Of a stretch of 26,194 bases of DNA, positions 15,716 to 22,564 are shown in pieces. This stretch comes from an uncultured Erysipelotrichaceae bacterium. Lineage in GTDB: Bacteria > Bacillota_I > Bacilli_A > Erysipelotrichales > Erysipelotrichaceae. The position numbers and the translations under genes were made by a program. The notes under the pieces are model-generated. The model saw only the letters and a program-made list of their open reading frames with translations. It had not been told where the DNA came from and ran no database searches. How positions within the stretch are numbered: position 1 is the stretch's first letter; each line of letters begins with the position of its first letter. Where the stretch lies: NCBI GenBank assembly GCA_902795875.1, contig CADBND010000074.1, positions 1 through 26,194 of the forward strand. The letters run 5' to 3'.

Positions 15716-15904
15716 CATCAAGTCTTTTTTATCAGCCATGCCATGTGCGTAGCGAAGTGCACAAGTCGCGCAATTCTTTCCACAGGCGCAGGCCGGGAGT
15801 CCCGATCTTTTCGTTTTGATCAGACTCCTTGCGCAAAGATACAGTAATCCGATGACCAAAGACAGCGTAATGATATTGCCAAGATTATTGCTTAACCAAT
15901 CCAT
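15701..15904 (-). CDS. FeoB-associated Cys-rich membrane protein
   Basis: Small protein of 67 residues: one membrane helix (about 9-27) followed by a cysteine cluster C39-x-C41-x3-C45-x2-C48 and a final C67. This matches the short Cys-rich proteins commonly found after feoB in Bacillota (the 'virus attachment protein p12' family name in databases). The cysteines could bind iron or an Fe-S cluster and take the place of FeoC. It follows feoB by 19 bases and ends in the operon terminator. Confidence 0.85.
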   Translation of the reverse strand: MDWLSNNLGNIITLSLVIGLLYLCARSLIKTKRSGLPACACGKNCATCALRYAHGMADKKDLMKGKC

Positions 15905-15923
15905 ATCTGTCTCCTTTCTTCGT

Positions 15924-18083
15924 TTATTTTACCTTAACTTCCTGAGTGAGGATCTCGGATTCTTTATAAGGTTTGAACAGCATGTAGCATACGAATACGA
16001 TGATCGCGATTGCGACTGCCAGACCAAGGATGTTGACGTTGCCTTGCAAAGCCGAACCGATCTGGTAGATGCATAATGCGACAGCATATGCGTATACACA
16101 CATGTAACCGATCGCGATGGCTGTCCACTTGCCGTTGTTCATCTCACGTTTGATCGCACCCATTGCTGCGAAACAAGGAGCACACAGGAGGTTGAACACC
16201 ATGAAGGCATAACCCGCAACAGCGGAACCGTTGAAGAATACATTCAGGACACCCATGATGTTTTCGCCTTCTTCGACCAGATCAGGCAGATCTTCCATGG
16301 AGATCAAAGTACCGATCGTACCGACGACATCTTCCTTGGCAACAAGACCAAGTATAGTCGCAACGGTCGCCTGCCATGTGCCGAAGCCTAACGGCGCAAA
16401 GATCCAGGATACTGCCGAACCGATATTCTCAAGGATGGAAGCACCTTCTCCATCTTCACCAAGGTAATGCAAACCGCCTTCAAATGACAGCGAGTTCAGT
16501 ACCCAGATAATGACAGATGATAAGACGATGACCGTACCGGCACGCTTGATGAAACTCCAGCCTCTTTCCCAGGTCCCTCTGAGAACGTTGGATAAAGAAG
16601 GAACGTGGTATGCCGGAAGTTCCATGACGAACGGAGCCGGATCGCCGGCGAACAGTTTCGTCTTCTTCAGCATGATACCGGAAATGATGATCGAAGCAAC
16701 ACCGAGGAAGTATGCGGAGAAGGATACCCACCATGCGTTGTCGAAGATCGCACCTGCGATCAGACCGATGATCGGCAGTTTCGCACCACAAGGAATGAAG
16801 CACGTCGTCATGATCGTCATACGACGGTCACGTTCGTTTTCGATCGTCCTTGTAGACATGACAGCCGGAACACCGCAACCGGAACCGATCAGCATCGGGA
16901 TGAAGGATTTACCGGAAAGACCGAATTTACGGAAGATACGGTCCATGATGAACGCAACACGTGCCATATAACCGACATCTTCAAGGATACATAACATAAG
17001 GAACAGTACCAGCATCTGCGGAACGAAGCCTAATACAGCGCCGACACCGCCAACAATACCGTCAGAAACTAATGAAGTCAGCCATTCAGAAACGCCAAGG
17101 CTTTCCATGATGCCTGCTGCACCTTCTGTCAGCCATGCCGCGAATACGTCATTGGTCCAGTCTGTCAGGAAGGTTCCGAACGGACCCATTGCCAGCCAGT
17201 ATACGAACGCCATGACTAATGCGAAGATCGGCAGACCAAGGACTCTGTTGGTGACGATCTTATCGATCTTGTCTGAAACGGTCAGCTGATCGGCACTTCT
17301 CTTCTTGTAGATGCCTTTCAGAAGATTTCCAATATAGATATATCTCTCATTGGTGATGATGCTTTCGGAATCATCATCCATCTCGTCTTCAACTGCCTTG
17401 ATATCCTTTTCGATATGATCGAGCGTCTCTTTGCTCAGCTTGAGAGATTCCATGACTTTGGCATCTCTTTCAAACAGCTTGATGGAATACCATCTCTGCT
17501 GCTCTTCCGGAAGATTATGAACACAAGCCTCTTCGATATGAGCCAATGCATGTTCGACAGAACCACCGAATGTATGCTGTGGGATCGTCTTGCCGTTCTT
17601 TGCGGCCTCTACGGCTGCCTTGGCGGCATTTTCGATGTTGGTTCCCTTCAATGCTGAGATCGAAACGAATTTGATACCCATCTCTTTGGAAAGGACATCA
17701 AGATCGATGGTATCACCTTTCTTTTCGACAAGGTCCATCATGTTGATCGCAACGACGACCGGGATGCCCAGTTCCGTCAGCTGTGTCGTCAGATAAAGGT
17801 TTCTTTCAAGGTTGGTACCGTCTACGATATTCAGGATCGCATCCGGTCTTTCACTCATCAGATACTCTCTGGCAACGACTTCTTCCAATGTATATGGTGA
17901 TAACGAATAGATACCCGGAAGGTCCGTGATCACAACGTCATCAAATCCCTTTAATTTACCTTCTTTTTTCTCGACTGTAACACCAGGCCAGTTACCGACA
18001 TACTGATTCGAACCGGTCAAGGCATTGAACAGAGTCGTCTTGCCGCTGTTCGGGTTACCGGCAAGGGCTATTCTCAAACTCAT
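15924..18083 (-). CDS. feoB: Ferrous iron transporter FeoB
   Basis: Full-length FeoB, 719 residues. The G domain has G1 GNPNSGKT (9-16), the switch region TDLPGIYSLSPYTLEE and NMMDLVEKKGD; a helical linker domain follows, then two Gate-type membrane halves. MLIGSGCGVPAVMSTRTIENERDRRM and FIPCGAKLPIIGLIAGAIF are the conserved Cys-containing FeoB motifs. It imports Fe2+ across the cytoplasmic membrane. It stands third in the operon after two FeoA proteins, 21 bases after the nearer one. Confidence 0.97.
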   Translation of the reverse strand: MSLRIALAGNPNSGKTTLFNALTGSNQYVGNWPGVTVEKKEGKLKGFDDVVITDLPGIYSLSPYTLEEVVAREYLMSERPDAILNIVDGTNLERNLYLTTQLTELGIPVVVAINMMDLVEKKGDTIDLDVLSKEMGIKFVSISALKGTNIENAAKAAVEAAKNGKTIPQHTFGGSVEHALAHIEEACVHNLPEEQQRWYSIKLFERDAKVMESLKLSKETLDHIEKDIKAVEDEMDDDSESIITNERYIYIGNLLKGIYKKRSADQLTVSDKIDKIVTNRVLGLPIFALVMAFVYWLAMGPFGTFLTDWTNDVFAAWLTEGAAGIMESLGVSEWLTSLVSDGIVGGVGAVLGFVPQMLVLFLMLCILEDVGYMARVAFIMDRIFRKFGLSGKSFIPMLIGSGCGVPAVMSTRTIENERDRRMTIMTTCFIPCGAKLPIIGLIAGAIFDNAWWVSFSAYFLGVASIIISGIMLKKTKLFAGDPAPFVMELPAYHVPSLSNVLRGTWERGWSFIKRAGTVIVLSSVIIWVLNSLSFEGGLHYLGEDGEGASILENIGSAVSWIFAPLGFGTWQATVATILGLVAKEDVVGTIGTLISMEDLPDLVEEGENIMGVLNVFFNGSAVAGYAFMVFNLLCAPCFAAMGAIKREMNNGKWTAIAIGYMCVYAYAVALCIYQIGSALQGNVNILGLAVAIAIIVFVCYMLFKPYKESEILTQEVKVK

Positions 18084-18104
18084 ATATTTATCTCCTTCCT
18101 CTCG

Positions 18105-18326
18105 CTAATAAACTTCGATCATTTCCGCATCGGCTTTACGAATGGATAATTCGTATCCGCGAACGGTTATTTCGATCGGATCTCCCAACGGTGCGACTTT
18201 ACGGACATAGATCTCAACGTTCTTCGTGACGCCCATGTCCATGATACGGCGCTTGACGGCACCTTCACCGTGAAGCTTCTTGACTTTGCAAGTCTCACCG
18301 ATCGCAACATCTCTAAGTGTGGTCAT
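18105..18326 (-). CDS. feoA: FeoA domain protein (second copy)
   Basis: FeoA of 73 residues, an SH3-like fold: CKVKKLHGEGAVKRRIMDMGVTKNVEIYVRKVAPLGDPIEITVRGYELSIRKADAEMIEV is the typical core (RRLMDMG, then DPI, then RG..LSLR.. with A..I.V). It is thought to bind FeoB and support its GTPase or assembly. It is 20 bases after the first FeoA and 21 before feoB. This copy is closer to classic FeoA than the other. Confidence 0.93.
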   Translation of the reverse strand: MTTLRDVAIGETCKVKKLHGEGAVKRRIMDMGVTKNVEIYVRKVAPLGDPIEITVRGYELSIRKADAEMIEVY

Positions 18327-18346
18327 TCTTCTTCCTCCCCCTGATC

Positions 18347-18559
18347 CTAGATCATTATCTTTTCGGCTAGTTCCTTATCAAGAGCCACCTTCGTGTTCTT
18401 GATATTGACGATCAAAGAACCATTTACAGTGGAAACGACATTGATGACAGCGCCGGTCACAAAGCCCATATCTTCCAGATGCTTTTTGATCTCGGGTTTC
18501 CCCCCGACCTTCTTGATCACATTGTCTTCATTCGGTACTGCATATATTAGTGGCAACAT
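18347..18559 (-). CDS. feoA: FeoA domain protein (first copy)
   Basis: FeoA-like protein of 70 residues: IKKVGGKPEIKKHLEDMGFVTGAVINVVSTVNGSLIVNIKNTKVALDKELAEKIMI. The K-HLEDMGF and the final LD..LA..I pattern match FeoA. It has AAGGAG nine or so bases before the ATG and is the first gene behind the iron-type promoter. Two different FeoA proteins before FeoB are common in anaerobic Bacillota and may act as a pair. Confidence 0.9.
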   Translation of the reverse strand: MLPLIYAVPNEDNVIKKVGGKPEIKKHLEDMGFVTGAVINVVSTVNGSLIVNIKNTKVALDKELAEKIMI

Positions 18560-18575
18560 AATAAAACTCTCCTTA

Positions 18576-18591
18576 GTTAGCGCTTGCTAAC
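18576..18591. promoter_or_regulatory. Candidate DtxR operator 1 (feo)
   Basis: GTTAGCGCTTGCTAAC, perfect 6-bp arms, just downstream of the predicted feo transcription start. It resembles the core of DtxR/IdeR boxes (TTAGGTTAG...CTAACCTAA). Confidence 0.75.
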
Positions 18592-18599
18592 ACATTATT

Positions 18600-18628
18600 A
18601 TTTTAGTTAGCATTTACTAACTTGTCAA
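18600..18628 (-). promoter_or_regulatory. feo promoter
   Basis: On the minus strand: -35 TTGACA (18628-18623), 17-bp spacer, -10 TAAAAT (18605-18600). The predicted start is near 18593. The spacer is filled by operator 2. Confidence 0.85.
18606..18621. promoter_or_regulatory. Candidate DtxR operator 2 (feo)
   Basis: GTTAGCATTTACTAAC, 5-bp perfect arms, inside the promoter spacer between -35 and -10. Centre is 30 bp (about three helical turns) from operator 1. Confidence 0.8.
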
Positions 18629-18694
18629 TAACGGTTTTTTGTTACAAAATGAAGGTACAGGAGTGTAAAAAGGCGTTTTATTTAAAAAGAAAGA

Positions 18695-18700
18695 TATAAT
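18695..18700 (+). promoter_or_regulatory. -10 box giving a possibly leaderless dtxR mRNA
   Basis: Perfect TATAAT followed by AGTAGT and then the ATG at 18707. Predicted +1 is the A of the start codon. No Shine-Dalgarno sequence precedes it. Confidence 0.55.
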
Positions 18701-18706
18701 AGTAGT

Positions 18707-19078
18707 ATGAACATCCAGGAATCAGCTGAAATGTATCTTGAGTCGATCCATGTATTGTCTCAGGAAAAAGAAAATGTCCGTTCCATCGACATTTGCCGCA
18801 AGATGGGTTTTTCCAAACCGTCCGTCTCACGTGCCATGAAAAACCTCAAGGCCGAAGGATATATCGATATCGATGAAAACGGCTATATCACTTTAAAAGA
18901 AAAAGGACTGGCGATCGCCGACAAGATCTACGAAAGGCATCGCATCCTGACACAGTACTTTGTCAACATCGGAGTATCGCCGCAGGTCGCCGAAGACGAT
19001 GCGTGCCGTATCGAACACGTCATCTCCGACGAGACCTTCTCCAAGATCAAGGAAGAAATGAAAAGCCATCAGAAATGA
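18707..19078 (+). CDS. Iron-type DtxR-family regulator
   Basis: Metal-dependent repressor of 123 residues: winged helix (VRSIDICRKMGFSKPSVSRAMKNLKAEGYIDIDENGYITL) plus the metal-binding and dimerisation domain, without the C-terminal SH3 domain of DtxR. Primary-site ligands match iron-type DtxR/IdeR: M9 (DtxR M10), C100 (C102), E103 (E105), H104 (H106). In MntR the first of these is aspartate, so iron is the likelier metal. H78 matches ancillary H79, but E83 is T82 here. It is divergent from feo, whose promoter holds two DtxR-like boxes, so it very probably represses feo when iron is plentiful. The stop codon lies inside the terminator hairpin. Confidence 0.92.
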   Translation: MNIQESAEMYLESIHVLSQEKENVRSIDICRKMGFSKPSVSRAMKNLKAEGYIDIDENGYITLKEKGLAIADKIYERHRILTQYFVNIGVSPQVAEDDACRIEHVISDETFSKIKEEMKSHQK

Positions 19079-19085
19079 TGGCTTT
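19062..19085. terminator. Bidirectional terminator overlapping both converging stop codons
   Basis: 10-bp perfect stem AAAGCCATCA / TGATGGCTTT with a GAAA tetraloop. The dtxR stop (19076-19078) begins the second arm and the kinase stop (19084-19086) sits at its end. Confidence 0.85.
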
Positions 19086-20742
19086 ATTTCACAATAACTG
19101 ATCCGCCGATGAACTCTCTTAAGATCGAGTTGTTCGGTATGATGTATTCATCATAGATCGGATCGAAGTATTTTAAGAATGACAGCATGCGCTGGGCTTC
19201 TCCGTATTCCGGTTCTTCACGCCGGATACGTTTCAGAAGAGGCTCGGCGTATTTTTTCAATACCGCGAATTCATAGATGCAGTTCGAATTGAAGAAGACA
19301 TCCGCTTTTGAATTATACGGGAAGATATTGGCATCTTCCGAACTGCGGACTTTCGGCCACATCGAGATCGTACGCTCTGCTTCGGAATTGCGGAACTTGT
19401 AGTCCCGGACGAGCCTCCTCAGCATCCTGGCATCTGTCGTGGAGATACGGTTGTGATGATCGATGGAGATCGGCGTAAATGGCGAGATGTAAATCTTGAA
19501 CTTGTCGTCATCGGAAATGTTGGCCGTGAGCTCATCGTTCATCGCATGGATCCCTTCGATGACCACGAGCTGATTCTTATCCAGTTTTGTCAGTCTTTCT
19601 CCGAAGACCTTGCCCGGGATCGAAAAGTCATAACGCGGGATATCGACTTCTTTTCCTTCAAGCAGTTCAGAGATCTGCTTCATGAACAGTTCAGTGTCGA
19701 TCGCCCGGATCGATTCCAGATCCACTTCTCCGTTCTCGTCGTAAACCCGTTCGTCATATTCCTTGTAATAATCATCCGTTCCCATATAAAGGGTCTTGAA
19801 GCCATTGACATGCAGCTGCACACAAAGACGTTTCGCAAATGTCGTCTTGCCCGAAGAACTTGGTCCGCAGATCAGAACGACTCTCGCTTTTTTCTCTTTG
19901 ATCATGTCCGCAATGTCGCTGATCCTTTTTTCGTGAAGCGCTTCCTGCATCAGGACCATTTCCGCAACGTTGTCATAGAGGATCCTTTCATTGAGGTCGC
20001 AGACGAAATTGACATTCATCAGCTGTCCCCACTTTGTTGCTTCAGAGAAGGCATTATACAGCATCTCCTGTTCCTCGTAAGGAGCGATCACGGAAGGATC
20101 GGCCGGATGAGGATACCGCAGGATCAGACCGTTTTTGTACATGTCGATGTCAAACATCTGCACATAGGCAGTCGACGGGACCAGCAGATTGTAGAATATC
20201 TGCATCTCATCTTCGAGCGAATAGACTTCGATGTCGTCGATGTTTGTGATCGATTCAAGCAGTTTGCCTGCTTCCGCCAGTTTCTGCTGACGGGCGAGGA
20301 TCCTGGCACCTTCCTTGGTCACATGTTCCTTATTTATTGGAAGGTTTGCTTCGATGATCTCTTTCATGCGTTTTTTTGTTGCTTTCACATCCTCTTCGCT
20401 GAATCGGTGGCTGGATGTGATATAGAGACCTTTGTTCAGGGAATTGTTTACCGTTACCAGGACTTTCTTTCCAAAAAGATCGTGGACGGCCTTTATAAAT
20501 ATGAGGATCAGTGAATTCTGATAGACGAGCCAGGCTTCCTGGTTGCGCATATCCAAAAATTCGATACTGCAGTCATGTTCGGTGATGTGGGTAAGCGCTC
20601 TGTATGCGTTATCCAGTTTTGCCAGATAGACGGGATAGGGGAGTTCATCCTTGACCTGTTTCAGCACATCTTCAAGCCGGATCCTGTCTTCGAATGTAAT
20701 GACCTTGTCATTCAGATTGAGTATTTTTATATTGTGTTTCAT
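19084..20742 (-). CDS. Nucleoside kinase (uridine-kinase-like with N-terminal ThrRS-like domains)
   Basis: Protein of 552 residues. The C-terminal half is a uridine kinase-type P-loop kinase: GPSSSGKT at 293-300, then YMGTDDYYKEYDE and VVIEGIHAMNDEL. The N-terminal half has a TGS-like stretch (1-65) and a region like the second additional domain of threonyl-tRNA synthetase (about 70-260, with ITSSHRFSEEDV), a fusion frequent in Bacillota and annotated 'nucleoside kinase'. The expected reaction is phosphorylation of uridine/cytidine; the N-terminal role is unknown. AAGG lies nine bases before the start. It is last in the 20-26 kb gene run, separated from the amidohydrolase by 54 bases holding a hairpin. 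Confidence 0.85.
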   Translation of the reverse strand: MKHNIKILNLNDKVITFEDRIRLEDVLKQVKDELPYPVYLAKLDNAYRALTHITEHDCSIEFLDMRNQEAWLVYQNSLILIFIKAVHDLFGKKVLVTVNNSLNKGLYITSSHRFSEEDVKATKKRMKEIIEANLPINKEHVTKEGARILARQQKLAEAGKLLESITNIDDIEVYSLEDEMQIFYNLLVPSTAYVQMFDIDMYKNGLILRYPHPADPSVIAPYEEQEMLYNAFSEATKWGQLMNVNFVCDLNERILYDNVAEMVLMQEALHEKRISDIADMIKEKKARVVLICGPSSSGKTTFAKRLCVQLHVNGFKTLYMGTDDYYKEYDERVYDENGEVDLESIRAIDTELFMKQISELLEGKEVDIPRYDFSIPGKVFGERLTKLDKNQLVVIEGIHAMNDELTANISDDDKFKIYISPFTPISIDHHNRISTTDARMLRRLVRDYKFRNSEAERTISMWPKVRSSEDANIFPYNSKADVFFNSNCIYEFAVLKKYAEPLLKRIRREEPEYGEAQRMLSFLKYFDPIYDEYIIPNNSILREFIGGSVIVK

Positions 20743-20763
20743 AATGTGTTTCCTTTTTTATAG

Positions 20764-20787
20764 AGACTGACTTTCTTCAGTCAGTCT
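20764..20787. repeat. Intercistronic hairpin without U tract
   Basis: Perfect 9-bp arms AGACTGACT / AGTCAGTCT around TTCTTC, between the amidohydrolase stop and the ribosome site of the nucleoside kinase. Neither strand has a T run after it, so it may be an mRNA processing or stability element, not a strong terminator. Confidence 0.6.
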
Positions 20788-20796
20788 GCTGAACGA

Positions 20797-22077
20797 TCAG
20801 AGAAACTTATCCAGTTCCTGATCGACGATCTGTTTGCGTTTGAAGGAAGGCTGTCGTATCAGTCTGCCTTGCGACATGACCATCGAAACATTCCTTAATG
20901 CCCGCAGATCTTTCAGAGGATCTTCCTTTGTAACGATCATGTCGGCCGCTTTTCCTTTTTCGATCGTTCCGGTCACTTCGGATAATCCCGCAAGTTTCGC
21001 GTTGATGCATGTCGCCGTATGTAAAGCGAACTTGTTGCTTACGCCGACATATTTGGTGAAGTAGACGAGCTCTCTCCAGAAATCGTATTGACTGATCCAG
21101 GGACAGCCGACATCATTTCCCAATGCGACCGGAATGCCGTTGGCCAGAGCTGCTTTTGAACATTCGATGATCCCTTCGAAGACAACGTTTCCGTTATACT
21201 GCTCCACTTCGGAAGCGTTGGATACGCTCCTGTCAAACAAGGCGTATGGAAGGGCCGGCGATATGGTGGTCGTCAGAAAAGCTTTCTTCTCTTTGAAAAG
21301 GGTGATCATCTCTTCATCAGGCATGGCACCGTGTTCGATCGCATCGACCCCGTTGCGTAACGCTTCCTTGACACCTTCCGGAGATTCGACATGGGCAGCG
21401 ACGATGTATCCTTTTTTGTGAGCGTAATCGCAGACTGCCCTGATCATATCCGGTGACATCTTCATCTCACCGGGTGTACCTTTCTCTTTCGCATCCAGTA
21501 CCCCGCCTGTGATCATCAGTTTTACCAGGTCACCACCCTGCTGCTGCAGTTTATCGACCTGGGCGATGGCTTCATCGATATTGTTGGCGACGATGGCGAC
21601 CGAACCGGCCATATGTCCGTGCGGTACGGAGATGCCTTCATTCGCCGCGATGATGCGCGGACCGATCACTTTTCCTTGCCGGATCTCATCCCTTACTCTG
21701 GTATCGAGATCTTTGAGGCCTCCGACTGTACGGATCGTCGTAACACCGCTCAGCAGTTCGAGCTTTGCGTAATTCTTTACCATACTGTGCGCTATCGCTG
21801 CTGTAATGGGATTGGAAAAAAGCAGATTGACGAGTTTGGTGTTATCTCTCTGTTTCTTCTGGGGCTTGCCATTGCCTGCCAGATGGACATGCATATTGAT
21901 CAGGCCGGGCATGATATACGAGCCGTTCAGGTCGATCTTTTCGTAATCGTTTGGAACATCGTTTTCGGATAGGATATCTTCGATCTTATCCTCTTTGACA
22001 AGTATCGCTTTTCCTTTTACCGGTTCCATATCTTCGATCCCATCAAGGATGATACCGTTGATAAACGCATACTTCAT
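20797..22077 (-). CDS. Amidohydrolase-family metal-dependent hydrolase
   Basis: Amidohydrolase of 426 residues, closest in feel to the imidazolonepropionase / Xaa-Pro dipeptidase-like branch. Metal-site residues are H63 and H65 (NMHVHLAG), K186 (probably carboxylated, LVKLMITGG), H229 (AAHVES), H249 (IEHGA) and D322 (LGNDVGC); LRALRNVSMVMSQGRLI closes the beta-sandwich. No signal peptide. The substrate is unknown; N-acyl amino acids or dipeptides are reasonable given the peptidase upstream. It starts one base after the PNPOx gene ends, so it is co-translated. Confidence 0.88.
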   Translation of the reverse strand: MKYAFINGIILDGIEDMEPVKGKAILVKEDKIEDILSENDVPNDYEKIDLNGSYIMPGLINMHVHLAGNGKPQKKQRDNTKLVNLLFSNPITAAIAHSMVKNYAKLELLSGVTTIRTVGGLKDLDTRVRDEIRQGKVIGPRIIAANEGISVPHGHMAGSVAIVANNIDEAIAQVDKLQQQGGDLVKLMITGGVLDAKEKGTPGEMKMSPDMIRAVCDYAHKKGYIVAAHVESPEGVKEALRNGVDAIEHGAMPDEEMITLFKEKKAFLTTTISPALPYALFDRSVSNASEVEQYNGNVVFEGIIECSKAALANGIPVALGNDVGCPWISQYDFWRELVYFTKYVGVSNKFALHTATCINAKLAGLSEVTGTIEKGKAADMIVTKEDPLKDLRALRNVSMVMSQGRLIRQPSFKRKQIVDQELDKFL

Positions 22078-22078
22078 G

Positions 22079-22555
22079 CTACTCCTCCTTAACGTGCTTT
22101 CCGCACATATGTTCGATATTCAGCACAAACAGTGCTGTTGCTTTCAGCGATTTCTCGATCTCTTTATCGATATGGTCTTCATCCTGCGTGAATTTGTAGG
22201 ACAGCAGTCTTGCTTTTTCTTCGATGATCTTTTCATCTTCGATGAATTCGATCGTTCCGAAAACGATCACGCTGTTGAAGCGCAGGAACCATTCTTCGGG
22301 ATCTTTGCTTCCGGCGTCGATCACACAGTATGATGCTTTCGCTTCTTTTTTCATAGCGTCGATCTTGTGACCTGTTTTACCACTGTGAAAGTAGATCTTG
22401 TTTTCGACCGGATCATAATAGTGGTTGATCGGGATGCCATAGGGATAGCCTCCATCTCCGACAAGTGAGAGGACGCCTCTTTTTTCATTCATCAGGATCT
22501 CGATACATTTTTCCCGAGAGAGTTCCTGTTTAAATCTGGTCAATGGTCTAAACAT
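22079..22555 (-). CDS. PNPOx-fold (NimA-like) flavoprotein
   Basis: Pyridoxamine 5'-phosphate oxidase-like split-barrel protein, 158 residues. RGVLSLVGDGGYPYGIPINH, NKIYFHSGKTGHKIDAMK and SVIVFGTIEFIED are the usual FMN- or heme-binding landmarks of the NimA/'PNPOx family' small proteins; a redox role is likely but the substrate is unknown. The C-terminus ends in an HMCGKHVKEE tail. It lies nine bases after the peptidase and one base before the amidohydrolase. Confidence 0.85.
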   Translation of the reverse strand: MFRPLTRFKQELSREKCIEILMNEKRGVLSLVGDGGYPYGIPINHYYDPVENKIYFHSGKTGHKIDAMKKEAKASYCVIDAGSKDPEEWFLRFNSVIVFGTIEFIEDEKIIEEKARLLSYKFTQDEDHIDKEIEKSLKATALFVLNIEHMCGKHVKEE

Positions 22556-22564
22556 TTCACCCTC

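Noticed and set aside
18576..18621. GTTAGC repeats as the start of a CRISPR or other repeat array
   Set aside because: Only two copies occur, each is a palindrome placed on promoter elements, and there are no spacers of regular size.
19453..20514. 353-codon open frame opposite the nucleoside kinase
   Set aside because: The kinase is clearly coding with P-loop and family blocks; the opposite frame is rich in His, Phe and Arg as expected for a mirror of coding DNA.
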